NCBI GenBank assembly: GCA_947474205.1
Contig: CANJIC010000020.1
Coordinates: forward strand, 1 to 14,949
Length of the DNA: 14,949 bases
Source of the DNA: Planctomycetaceae bacterium
GTDB lineage: Bacteria > Planctomycetota > Phycisphaerae > Phycisphaerales > SM1A02
Direction of reading: 5' to 3'
Shown one piece after another: positions 5,906 through 13,806 of the stretch (its first letter is position 1; each line of letters begins with the position of its first letter). Position numbers and translations under genes: made by a program. The notes below the pieces were generated by a model. The model was not told the DNA's origin. It was given only the letters and a program-made list of their open reading frames with translations, and ran no database searches.

Positions 5906-6969
5906 ATCGCCAGCGAGAATCCATCACGCACATTTTTTGCCGCGTATTTCACGCGCGATGCCACCACTAGTTCGGCAAGCAATTCTGGTCGCTTCGCCGC
6001 TTGAATCAATGCAAATGCGCAAGCATTCACCCCTTCGCCAGAGATCAGTCCATCCACTTGATGCTCAATTGTGGCCGCGGCGAAACTTCCACTTTGCGCC
6101 ACTATGGGCGCGCCCAACGCCGCCGCCGCGCACGGATGCAATGCTGTCTCGTCATAATTTGGATCATGCAGGGACATCCACACATCAACCGCGGGAGAAA
6201 TTTTCCAAGGGCACTCAATCGCTGAATCAAAATGAACTCGTTCATTCAAGTTCAACGCCCGCGCAAACGCGCGAACAGCGTTGGCGTTGCCCAACCGTGG
6301 ATCAAGAATCAAATGCGCGCCGTGTCCAGCAAAGGCGAATCGACCCATGGCATGGAACGCCAACAATGCGTCCCCGGACCCGGCGGATAACGGCAATACG
6401 CCAATGACAAAATCATCATCGCACGCGTTCCACTTGCTTCGCAATGAATTACGATCAAGCGAAGGAACTTGTCGCCACATTGGCATGACTGGAGCAACGG
6501 GGCGAATTCGAATCGGCAGCCAACCAGCGGCGCATGCTTGATCGGCCAACACATCATTCAAGCACAACACTTGCGCTAATTCCGCGTGGCGCACATCCAT
6601 TGACAAACATGGTGCGTCAAGCACAACGACCAATGGCGTGTCTTGCATGGCGCACGAAACCAATTGCGCCGCACGCTTGCCAAACGCCAGGACAACTGTC
6701 GCGGGGTGGCTTGCAAAAATTCCACTAAGAGCCCGCTCCGCAAGTCGAAGATTGCCACATGGAACGGGAATTCTCCACGCGGGAGAAAGACCCTCCTCAA
6801 ATGCAAGTTGGCTAGCGGCGTTGTTTCCCAACACGCCAACTTCCACCACATGAGGGCCAACTTTTTCCTCCAGAGCGCGGACAGCCTGCGCACAGATCGC
6901 TAAGGTAGCGCAACCAGCTCCCGGCCCCAAAGGATCCGTCACGCAAACAATTCGAGAAGCAAGACTCAC
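5806..6969 (-). CDS. Glycosyltransferase-like protein (GT-B, group 1 style)
   Basis: The 387-aa protein has the outline of a GT-B glycosyltransferase. Its first half has VCVTDPLGPGAG-type strand and loop sequence. Its second half ends with AALGAPIVAQSG, a stretch with HQVDGLISGEG, then helices ending AAKNVRDGFSLAIQE, closely following the C-terminal pattern of group-1 transferases. The usual EX7E acid pair is not obvious (NYDETALHPCAAAALG occupies that place), so donor use is uncertain. The start is GTG 6969, overlapping the upstream lipoprotein stop by 4 bp (GTGA). It is the last gene of a four-gene run. Its 3' end overlaps the convergent amidohydrolase by 100 bp. Confidence 0.68.
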   Translation of the reverse strand: MSLASRIVCVTDPLGPGAGCATLAICAQAVRALEEKVGPHVVEVGVLGNNAASQLAFEEGLSPAWRIPVPCGNLRLAERALSGIFASHPATVVLAFGKRAAQLVSCAMQDTPLVVVLDAPCLSMDVRHAELAQVLCLNDVLADQACAAGWLPIRIRPVAPVMPMWRQVPSLDRNSLRSKWNACDDDFVIGVLPLSAGSGDALLAFHAMGRFAFAGHGAHLILDPRLGNANAVRAFARALNLNERVHFDSAIECPWKISPAVDVWMSLHDPNYDETALHPCAAAALGAPIVAQSGSFAAATIEHQVDGLISGEGVNACAFALIQAAKRPELLAELVVASRVKYAAKNVRDGFSLAIQECVARACPEALAVRALSNTFPADTKFAAAST

Positions 6970-7655
6970 TTGCGAACACCAAGATTTTTGCCGAGTTCAA
7001 CTTTCTCGTGCTTATAAAATAATTTGGCGACTTCCGCGCCAATTTCAGCCGCGAGAGCATCTTCAATTTGACGTCGTCCAGCGGTGCTTTGATACAGTTC
7101 CGTTCCCACCTCGCGCATATTGGTGGTGACCAATTGTCCAGTCAGTTCGGACGGGGCGGGATACAGACGCGACCGCGCAGGAACGTCGATCACTTTCACG
7201 CTTGCAAGCGCGGAAGGGCGCGCGAGTCCGCCAGGTTCCGAAAGCGCAAACTCCCTAATTTGCACATAAATAATTGTCACCGCGCCAACGCGTTGACCAA
7301 TCTCGCTAATGGGCATTGGTTTTTCCATGGATTCATCTTTGCGTGCGATTGAAATTGCGTCGCGGCTTGAAATTGTTTCGGTGACTAAATTTTTCCCCAT
7401 CAAGTCTGTCGATACCTTGTCGCCAATGACCGCGCGAAGCTGTGTTCGACTGAGAATATTGGTTCGATCATCAACAAAGACCACCGTCTTTTGATCAGGA
7501 AGCGTGTATTGGGCTTCAATGGAAGGCGGTCCGTCGATCATGTACGCGGCGGGCACCAGGTAATTGCATGCGGTCACAATAATTCCCATGGCCAAAACCG
7601 CCACGGCGGTCATGCATTTGTTGACTTGTCGATTGTCCTGAATTGTATTTTTCAT
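6966..7655 (-). CDS. Predicted lipoprotein of unknown function (A)
   Basis: The 229-aa product begins with a basic n-region, a hydrophobic core (MTAVAVLAMGIIVTAC) and a lipobox VTAC with Cys30 as the likely lipidated residue. The mature part alternates strands and helices: TVVFVDDRTN, then LRAVIGDKV, VGAVTIIYVQIREFAL and a C-terminal helix ending near LFYKHEKVEL. This order resembles TolB-N/CsgG/GNA1162-type periplasmic folds, but I see no diagnostic motif, so that is a guess. It overlaps both neighbours by 4 bp, and its upstream neighbour is another lipoprotein of similar size and layout, so the two may form a complex at the outer membrane. Confidence 0.75.
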   Translation of the reverse strand: MKNTIQDNRQVNKCMTAVAVLAMGIIVTACNYLVPAAYMIDGPPSIEAQYTLPDQKTVVFVDDRTNILSRTQLRAVIGDKVSTDLMGKNLVTETISSRDAISIARKDESMEKPMPISEIGQRVGAVTIIYVQIREFALSEPGGLARPSALASVKVIDVPARSRLYPAPSELTGQLVTTNMREVGTELYQSTAGRRQIEDALAAEIGAEVAKLFYKHEKVELGKNLGVRK

Positions 7656-8338
7656 TTTTTCACGTCTGGATATTTCTCTTCTATGTGATCATAAAAAACC
7701 CAAGCAGCATTTCGAACAAATGTGGTCAAGAGTCCTCGTTGCACCATTGTCATATTCATGGCTTCGCGGGTCACGCCCGCATCCAGTGGAAACTGCGCCG
7801 ACACATTCCATTGATCCACTGTTTGATCCGAATCCAAGCCATCTCGCTCAGCAACGCCAATGTTGCCCGCCGCCACGCCCTCCCAAAGATAGCGATTTCC
7901 CGGTGGATTTAGCCGATATTCGTAGAGATCCAAGATCACAAGTCGATCGACATCCAACTCCTCGGCGACTTGCCCCAGTGGTTGCGCCGACCAATTTGGC
8001 GTTTGATGCTGAAAGTTCATGCAAACGCGCGGATCCAACATTTTAATTCCAGGAACATTTTCTTGCAGCCGTTGCGCCAAATTGAAAGAAATATTTGGAA
8101 CAGCTGTTGGATGCTCATAGACCGTGCCCATGTCGGCCTTCACAAGAATGGCTACGCGCTTGTTGTCCAAGCCCGTATACTTGGCGAGCACTTCGATTTT
8201 TTTATCGCGCTCAATATTTTGCCCGATGGCCGAGGCAATGCCAACCACTTGGCAACTGGAAATGAATCCAAGCGCAATGACGCCACATAACGCAATCTGC
8301 GCCCGCATGAAACGGCGATATGAAATGCCGCGCTTCAT
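7652..8338 (-). CDS. Predicted lipoprotein of unknown function (B)
   Basis: The 228-aa product starts MKRGISYRRFMRAQIALCGV and continues to a lipobox ISSC, with Cys29 as the likely acylated residue. I chose ATG 8338 instead of a longer upstream frame because it gives a proper signal sequence and a 4-bp ATGA overlap with the preceding gene. The mature part contains KRVAILVKADMG, a helix NLAQRLQEN and DVDRLVILDLYEYRL. This strand-helix-strand layout resembles that of lipoprotein A and recalls CsgG/GNA1162-like proteins, without a decisive motif. The stop overlaps the start of lipoprotein A by 4 bp. Paired secreted lipoproteins next to a membrane protein and a glycosyltransferase suggest an envelope function; the exact role is unknown. 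Confidence 0.75.
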   Translation of the reverse strand: MKRGISYRRFMRAQIALCGVIALGFISSCQVVGIASAIGQNIERDKKIEVLAKYTGLDNKRVAILVKADMGTVYEHPTAVPNISFNLAQRLQENVPGIKMLDPRVCMNFQHQTPNWSAQPLGQVAEELDVDRLVILDLYEYRLNPPGNRYLWEGVAAGNIGVAERDGLDSDQTVDQWNVSAQFPLDAGVTREAMNMTMVQRGLLTTFVRNAAWVFYDHIEEKYPDVKK

Positions 8339-8778
8339 GTAGTCCCTGCCCGCATGCAGGCGAACTTCCACAACCACGCCGCGAAAAATAAAATGATCGC
8401 CGCGCTGAAACACCATTTATTCATTAGAGGATCGAGCAATCTTTGAAATTGATAGCCCGTCAACGACACGCCTAAGGCCAGCACGCAACCGATTGCGGCG
8501 GTGATGGCCAGCAGCGCACCCATAGGTTGCGCAACAAAGGCCGCGGTGAAATTGGCGCGCGCGGCGTAGGCGAACGCGGTGGTCATGCCGCAACTTGGAC
8601 ATGGAATGCCAAGCGCCGCTGGCCATGAACACACTGGCAAGCCAAGTTGTTGATGCGTGCCAAGTCCGCGCGGATCAGGCGTGAGCGTGGCGGCAACAAT
8701 CAACGGCGCAAGAAGCGCCGCCGCCAAAAGGAAAACCAATCCGCGCGTCGATGCATTGATGGAGGCGACTTCAGACAT
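8335..8778 (-). CDS. DUF2752 family membrane protein
   Basis: The 147-aa protein carries the DUF2752 signature IPCPSCGMTTAFAYAARANF (Cys60, Cys63) between a first membrane segment (about residues 13-31) and two more (about 82-105 and 121-139). The biochemical role of the family is not established; the CxxC pair could bind metal or form a disulphide near the membrane face. It is the first gene of the minus-strand four-gene run, and its stop overlaps the next start by 4 bp (ATGA). The start ATG 8778 lacks a clear ribosome site. The 67 bp to the divergent dipeptidase must hold its promoter, but no clear element is visible. Confidence 0.85.
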   Translation of the reverse strand: MSEVASINASTRGLVFLLAAALLAPLIVAATLTPDPRGLGTHQQLGLPVCSWPAALGIPCPSCGMTTAFAYAARANFTAAFVAQPMGALLAITAAIGCVLALGVSLTGYQFQRLLDPLMNKWCFSAAIILFFAAWLWKFACMRAGTT

Positions 8779-8845
8779 GACGCAAGAGTGTAACTACAGT
8801 CGCGGCGCGCTAGACACCGCGCATCCAACACGGCAGAATGCTTCC

Positions 8846-9844
8846 ATGCAAAGCACTTCCAGCCACGATCGTATTGATGGGCATCTTGATCTTGGATATC
8901 TGGCCATGCAAGGGATTGATCTTGAATCACAATCGCCTGATCCCGCGCGCTTTGGCGTGAATTTTCCCGCGCTGCGTGCGGGTTCTTGCAAAATGGTTTT
9001 TGCCACGCTGTTCACCGAAGTGGGTTGCGATGAAAGTTGGGGCTACGCCAATTTCGACGATGTGGACACCGCGGCGCGCGCGGCGCGCTTGCAATTGCGT
9101 TTGTATCAAGGTCTTGAATCGCGCGGAGTGATTCGCATTGTGCGCACCCAAGCTGATCTGTCGCAATGGAATTCACAAGGACCAACGCGCGTGGTCATTT
9201 TAATGGAAGGCGCCGATCCAATTGAGTCGCCCGAGCGCGCCAAGTGGTGGTTTGATCAAGGCGTGCGCATGGTTGGCTTGACGTGGGCCAAAGGTTCGCG
9301 CTACGCCGGCGGCAACGCGGCGCCAGGCGAATTGACCGCGGCTGGCAAGACAATGATTCACGCGCTTGACGCTGTTGGCATGATCCACGATCTATCCCAT
9401 TTGTCGGATGAAGCATGCGCGCAAGTGATCACGCTGGCCAAGGGTTCAATCGCGGCCAGTCATTCCAATTGCCGCACTCTTGTTCCTGGCAATCAACGCC
9501 ATCTCACTGATGAAACTATTCGTGCCATCGCCGCGCGCAAAGGCGTATGCGGTTTGAATTTGTATGGAAAGTTTTTAGCCAACGACCGCGTTGCCACCAT
9601 GGATGATGTGGTGCGCCATGTGAAACACGTGCGCGAAGTGGGCGGCGCCGAATGCTTGGCGCTGGGAAGTGATTTTGATGGCGGCTTCACGCCTGAAGAT
9701 TGTCCTGTGAATGCGCGGCGCCCCGAGGATGTCGCGGCGATCGAAAGCGCGCTTGCCAAAGCAGGCTTGCAACCGCAGGAAATCGCTGGATTTCGCAGTG
9801 AAAACTGGCTGCGCGTGTTGCGGGCTTCGCTGCCAAAAATGTAA
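8846..9844 (+). CDS. Membrane-dipeptidase-type M19 peptidase
   Basis: The enzyme belongs to the M19 (renal dipeptidase) family, zinc-dependent hydrolases of dipeptides, sometimes with D-residues. All expected ligands are visible in the 332-aa model: DGHLD (His13, Asp15), LMEGADPI (Glu121), DLSHLSDE (His185), ASHSNCR (His206) and GSDFDG (Asp276). I chose ATG 8846 since homology starts just after it and the longer frame overlaps the divergent DUF2752 gene antisense. There is no signal peptide, so it is likely cytoplasmic, where it could recycle cell-wall or nutrient dipeptides. It converges with the gene ending at 9929, with 84 bp between; no convincing terminator is seen there. Confidence 0.9.
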   Translation: MQSTSSHDRIDGHLDLGYLAMQGIDLESQSPDPARFGVNFPALRAGSCKMVFATLFTEVGCDESWGYANFDDVDTAARAARLQLRLYQGLESRGVIRIVRTQADLSQWNSQGPTRVVILMEGADPIESPERAKWWFDQGVRMVGLTWAKGSRYAGGNAAPGELTAAGKTMIHALDAVGMIHDLSHLSDEACAQVITLAKGSIAASHSNCRTLVPGNQRHLTDETIRAIAARKGVCGLNLYGKFLANDRVATMDDVVRHVKHVREVGGAECLALGSDFDGGFTPEDCPVNARRPEDVAAIESALAKAGLQPQEIAGFRSENWLRVLRASLPKM

Positions 9845-9928
9845 TGCGTTGAAAGTTTCACGCCCCGCGTTTGCACGCGTGCGCATGCTGTGAGCGCGGC
9901 GGTGGACATGAACCATCAATGTGGGTCA

Positions 9929-11185
9929 TCAAGGCTTCAACGTGCGCTCATCATTGAGCGACACATGCACAAACTTTTCGTTCGCGCGAATAACCAAGTC
10001 AAGCCTGACTCCGCAGTGATGCCAGTCAACGGCTTGCGTGGCGTCGGTGAAAATAATTCGCTCCACAATTGGAAGCGGGTCCGCGGCCAAGCCAGGGAAA
10101 CCAAGACGAATTAATGACGCGTTGCGCTGTGCCCATGCGGCGGCTTGACGAATGGACGCCGCCTGCTCCACTGGCGCGATCACATGCAAATGTCCCGCCG
10201 GATCGGTGGCAAATTCAATCAACGCGTTGTTTGGGTAGCGCAGCGCAATGGACCACAAACCGGAAATGATCGCCGCATAAGAACCAGGTCGCATTTGCAC
10301 TTGCAGTGGTTGCTTGCTGAAGTCGCCCGCCGCCGCGCCAGCGTGCGCAAAGGAACTGCCACTGGTTGATGGCGTGTATGTTGAAGCAGTCGCTGGCTTG
10401 GGCGCGGATGTTGTAGTAGTCGCTGGCTTGGGCGCGGATGTTGATGGTGACGCGCGTCGACTTCCATCCACGGTTGTTTCCGCCGCTCGAATAGCCTCAA
10501 ACAAATCCGCCACGGAAAATGCGCCTGGAAAAAAAGCTTGCTGCGCCACAGTGGTGCGTTCCAACTTGGGATATATGCCCGCAAGCGGAACGGGTTGCTG
10601 CAAAAACGATTGCGCCGCCGTTGAAATAGTGGAAATTGCATCATGCGCTGATTCTGTTGAGCAACCCACAAGCGCAATTGGAGTGAGCGGCGGCACGCGA
10701 TTATTTTTGCGCGCGCACTCAACAACGCGGCGCACCAGTTGATACGCCGCCACGGTGGCGGCCTCATCACCACCAGAGGCAATGACCACTTCTTCCACAT
10801 CCATGACCGCAATTTCTTCGGCGCCTTGCGCGCTTGATGGAATGACAAACCAATGACGCACCATGGCCGCGGCGCGCAACAACCACATGGCGAAATCCTT
10901 GTCCTCACTTTCGGCTGGACCCTTGGTCTCTAGAAGCGAGCACTGAATGCCGTCGGCGTTGATGCGAAGCAACGCGGCTGGACCTTCGCGCAAGCGGGCG
11001 CTGACATGCGTCAACCATGGGTGCGCCATCACCGGTAAATTTCCGGCAAGCAGCGGCGTGATTAAACTTTCGCGCAGCGGCGCTTGCTTCACTGGTTCAA
11101 AGCACATTTCATTGGCATCGGCCGCAGAAGTGTCGCCTAAAAACAGCGAGGTCAAATGGTCAAATCTCTCGTCAAATTCGCTCAT
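9929..11185 (-). CDS. ParA-operon partner with degenerate MinD-like region
   Basis: I do not recognise a named gene. The 418-aa protein has three parts. Residues about 60-240 contain EEVVIASGGDEAATVAAYQL (131-150) and later IALVGCSTESA and VPLAGIYPKLERTTVAQQAF (199-217), which look like the second half of MinD/FlhG-type ATPases, yet no Walker A motif is present, so it cannot bind ATP in the usual way. Residues about 242-292 form a Ser/Thr/Pro/Ala linker that includes a duplicated SAPKPAT unit. Residues 293-418 form a separate domain without a recognised motif. It overlaps the upstream parA-like gene by 4 bp (ATGA), so the two products very likely work together, perhaps as ATPase plus inactive paralogue-like partner. 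No ParB-type gene is present. Confidence 0.7.
   Translation of the reverse strand: MSEFDERFDHLTSLFLGDTSAADANEMCFEPVKQAPLRESLITPLLAGNLPVMAHPWLTHVSARLREGPAALLRINADGIQCSLLETKGPAESEDKDFAMWLLRAAAMVRHWFVIPSSAQGAEEIAVMDVEEVVIASGGDEAATVAAYQLVRRVVECARKNNRVPPLTPIALVGCSTESAHDAISTISTAAQSFLQQPVPLAGIYPKLERTTVAQQAFFPGAFSVADLFEAIRAAETTVDGSRRASPSTSAPKPATTTTSAPKPATASTYTPSTSGSSFAHAGAAAGDFSKQPLQVQMRPGSYAAIISGLWSIALRYPNNALIEFATDPAGHLHVIAPVEQAASIRQAAAWAQRNASLIRLGFPGLAADPLPIVERIIFTDATQAVDWHHCGVRLDLVIRANEKFVHVSLNDERTLKP
10388..10443. repeat. Tandem duplication in linker of the ParA partner
   Basis: A 26-bp sequence is repeated exactly at 10388-10413 and 10418-10443, a 30-bp period. It encodes two SAPKPAT blocks in the Ser/Thr/Pro linker and keeps the frame. 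It looks like a recent in-frame duplication that changes linker length. Confidence 0.85.
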
Positions 11186-12180
11186 TGTTGCTCACCACTC
11201 ATTGGAGATTCAATGTGCAAAACGCGTTCAACAGGCGTGGACGAATCCATTGAAGCGATAGGCGCGCTGGCTTGTTGACGAATGCGCGACAATAAATCCG
11301 CCATGCGCTCACCCGATGCCGCGGGCGCGCTTACTGACGCGGCATCGTCAAGAGCAAGTTCACCGTGCGCGGCGATGACCGCGTTCAATTTTTTACGCGT
11401 GCATGCAACTGGATTCGCATCAAGCCAATCCACAAGCATAATAAAATCACGGCACGCCTCCGAGCCTGGCGCGTACTCGGTGATGGGTTGACCAAATCCA
11501 GCGGCCTCGCGCAATGATTCATGTTCACGAATCACAAGCGGCATGGTGAGCATGCCGTGGCGCCGCTCAATGGCCGCCAACAAATCGGTTGCCAACTTTG
11601 CGTTTGGTCGATGCAGCGTGGGCAAAATGCGCAGCGGCAAAGCGCGCTCTAAACGCGCGGACATGGCTTGAATCGCGGCCGCTTGGCGCTCGCTGCCTTT
11701 AAGCGAAAAGAAGCCAGTTTCCACAGGAATTATGGCCTCATCCGCGGCGCGCAACGCGTTGAACGTGAGCAAGCCAATCGTTGGCGGACAATCAATCACA
11801 CACCAATCAAATCGATCCGCCACGCGATCAAGAAATTGTGAAAGACGCGCGTCGCGGTCGGGCAAATGCGCCAGACCGCCACGCGCAGCTTCAAGGCCAG
11901 CAAGAGAAAGGGTGCTTGGGGCCAAGCGTAAATTTTTTGCAACTTCCCACAGCATCGCGTCGGGATCCGCGCCGCCTGGTGGATCTGACAAAAGCGCCTC
12001 CGCCAAACCATGCTCAATTCGATCTTCAGGAACACCAAGACCAATTCCACAATGACCTTGCGGATCCATGTCCACCAAAAGCGTGCGGCGATTTTTTGCC
12101 GCAAGCGTTGCCGCCAAATTAATAGCGGTTGTGGTTTTGCCACAGCCACCTTTTTGATTCACAATTGCGACGCTACGCAT
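11182..12180 (-). CDS. ParA/MinD/Soj-family ATPase
   Basis: The 332-aa protein has the deviant Walker A motif KGGCGKTT (residues 10-17), LLVDMDPQG (Asp37/Asp39) and Walker B VIDCPP (Asp130), followed by helices typical of ParA/Soj. These ATPases form ATP-dependent dimers that bind DNA or membrane and position chromosomes or other cargo. The core ends near residue 257; the remaining 75 residues are an Ala/Ser-rich extension with a short helix (MADLLSRIRQQA) not usual in Soj. There is no parB or parS-like gene adjacent, and the next gene overlaps by 4 bp and encodes a possible partner, so this may be an orphan positioning system and not the chromosome partition ParA. ATG 12180 directly follows AGCAGG, a poorly spaced ribosome site. 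Confidence 0.88.
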   Translation of the reverse strand: MRSVAIVNQKGGCGKTTTAINLAATLAAKNRRTLLVDMDPQGHCGIGLGVPEDRIEHGLAEALLSDPPGGADPDAMLWEVAKNLRLAPSTLSLAGLEAARGGLAHLPDRDARLSQFLDRVADRFDWCVIDCPPTIGLLTFNALRAADEAIIPVETGFFSLKGSERQAAAIQAMSARLERALPLRILPTLHRPNAKLATDLLAAIERRHGMLTMPLVIREHESLREAAGFGQPITEYAPGSEACRDFIMLVDWLDANPVACTRKKLNAVIAAHGELALDDAASVSAPAASGERMADLLSRIRQQASAPIASMDSSTPVERVLHIESPMSGEQQ

Positions 12181-12420
12181 CCTGCTCAGGTCGTCTCAAG
12201 AAAGTCAGCCAAACCCAGGCCGAGGGTCGCACACAGTTGAAGCCTCCGGCTCCGCATGCGTGCCCCGCTTTATCGGTTGATTGGCTCCAAGTTCTTCCAA
12301 AGTAATTGCAACGTTGTTGCCAAAGTTCATGCCTGTCTTTGGCCAAACACCGAGTCAAATTCTGGCAATTTCGCACCGCTGAGCGATGTGAATGGGAGCC
12401 GTTTGCACGCTGTTCTTGGC
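12181..12420. other. Intergenic region between aroB and the parA-like gene
   Basis: Both flanking genes are on the minus strand, so this should hold the parA-like promoter and perhaps an aroB terminator. I see no strong stem with a U-tract and no clear -35/-10 pair. GCAACGTTGTTGC near 12309 is a short imperfect-looking inverted repeat. The open frames crossing it do not look like proteins. Confidence 0.4.
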
Positions 12421-13644
12421 TTAGGCGCCAATAGCATCTAGGCCAGCGTGAATCACGTGCTCGCTAGCCGCATCAAGCACACCAGGACGGCCAAGACCTT
12501 TGAGAAGCACCAGGCGAATAGCGCCAGATTGGCCCTTTTTGTCTAGTTTCATAGCGTTTTTAAGTTGGGTTCGATCGACGACCGTTGGCACCTTGATTGG
12601 CAAACCCAGATCGGCCAACCGCTTGGAAAGTTGAAATTTGTCGGCGTCTGGCCACCATCCTGCCGCTTGGCTTGCAGCCGCCATGGCCACTAAGCCAATG
12701 GAAACCGCCTCGCCATGGTGAACTTGATCATGCAACAGCGATTCAATGGCGTGGGCGAATGTGTGGCCCAAGTTCAGGTGCGCGCGCTCGCCGTGCTCCT
12801 GCTCATCGCGCGACACAATTGCGGCCTTCACAGAAGCTGATCGATGGACAAGTTCAACCAGCCGCGCGGGATCCATGGCGCGCAACCCTTCGCGATGTTT
12901 TTCCAGCCACGACAACATGGGCTCATCGGCAAGCAGCGCGTGCTTCACGCACTCGGCAAGACCGCAGCGAAACTCGCGCGTGGAAAGCGTGGAGAGCGTG
13001 CGAACATCGCTGACCACCCATGCGGGCGCGCAAATTGTTCCAGCCATATTTTTTGCCAAGTTGTTTGACAAGTTGTTGTTGACATTCTTTGTCAAGTTGT
13101 TGTTGACATTGTTTGTCAAGTTTGTCGGCAAACTTTGTGGAGAGTTTTTCGCGCCGCCACTGTTCACACTTGCATCAGGCGCGTCGCTGGCCATTGGAAG
13201 ATTCACCGCGCTCTTTCCACCAATCGCGGCGTCCACCATGGCAAGCAGCGTGGTGGGAATCATGACCGTGGCAATACCACGCATGTACGTGGAAGCCGCA
13301 AACGCAGCCATATCGCCCACAATTCCGCCGCCCATGGCGCACAACACATCGCTGCGTTGCACACGCTCGGCCAGCATGCAGCGCCATACTTTTTCAACCT
13401 GCGCGATGGATTTATTGTCCTCGCTCGCAACAACCACATGCGTCACCAAGCGCAACCCTGCCGCCGCAAGCGACGCGGCAACTTCTCGCGCCCATGTCTG
13501 CTCAACGGCGTGATCGACCACCAACATTGCAACGCGTGCCTTGGGAATTTTTTTCACAACGCCAGCGCCCACGCCTTGCAACAGCGCGTCTCCAACATGA
13601 ATGTCGTACTGGCCTTGCGCGCTTTGCACAGAGATCGATTGCAT
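12421..13644 (-). CDS. aroB: 3-dehydroquinate synthase with repeat-built insertion
   Basis: AroB converts DAHP to 3-dehydroquinate, the second step of the shikimate pathway, using NAD and a divalent metal. The 407-aa product has the NAD-binding MGGGIVGDMAAF (residues 104-115), IPTTLLAMVDAAIGGKSAVN (129-148), and metal ligands at AEC (Glu231), NLGHTFAHAIE (His294) and HHGEAVSIG (His310). Family members are usually 340-370 aa; the excess is a block at residues 151-195, between AVNLP and LAKNM, rich in Asn, Ser and Leu. Its end consists of three 8-residue repeats. I chose ATG 13644 with GGGGCGAG about 11 nt upstream over the in-frame TTG at 13671. Catalytic residues are intact, so the enzyme is probably active despite the insertion. 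Confidence 0.93.
   Translation of the reverse strand: MQSISVQSAQGQYDIHVGDALLQGVGAGVVKKIPKARVAMLVVDHAVEQTWAREVAASLAAAGLRLVTHVVVASEDNKSIAQVEKVWRCMLAERVQRSDVLCAMGGGIVGDMAAFAASTYMRGIATVMIPTTLLAMVDAAIGGKSAVNLPMASDAPDASVNSGGAKNSPQSLPTNLTNNVNNNLTKNVNNNLSNNLAKNMAGTICAPAWVVSDVRTLSTLSTREFRCGLAECVKHALLADEPMLSWLEKHREGLRAMDPARLVELVHRSASVKAAIVSRDEQEHGERAHLNLGHTFAHAIESLLHDQVHHGEAVSIGLVAMAAASQAAGWWPDADKFQLSKRLADLGLPIKVPTVVDRTQLKNAMKLDKKGQSGAIRLVLLKGLGRPGVLDAASEHVIHAGLDAIGA
13051..13122. repeat. Three 24-bp tandem repeats inside aroB
   Basis: The stretch is built of about three 24-bp units and encodes NLTNNVNN, NLTKNVNN and NLSNNLAK in aroB. Two units also contain the inverted repeat TTGACA-N5-TGTCAA (13079-13095 and 13103-13119). 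The unit length is a multiple of three, so copy-number change would keep the frame. Confidence 0.85.
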
Positions 13645-13806
13645 AAGCGCATACTCGCCCCTTGCGATCAATTCGGCAAGTGGCGAAATTTAAATTCACA
13701 TGCTGCCCGCGAACAGCGTTGCGCGACAGATGCGACACGCGCACCCGCTCTTCAAACACTCTTCATCAATTCTGCATGCGCCAGACTTCAGTTTTTCACA
13801 CGCCAT

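Noticed and set aside
8657..8845. Longer N-terminus for the M19 dipeptidase
   Set aside because: The extra 63 codons are antisense to the DUF2752 gene, lack signal-peptide features and are not part of the M19 domain.
10219..10908. 229-codon minus-strand open frame
   Set aside because: It is an alternate-frame shadow of the ParA-partner gene, with improbable Trp/Cys/Arg content.
13051..13128. CRISPR-like repeats
   Set aside because: The 24-bp units abut with no spacers and keep the aroB reading frame, so this is a coding minisatellite.
12746..13513. 255-codon plus-strand open frame
   Set aside because: It is a mirror of the aroB coding sequence. No independent start signal or recognisable motif.
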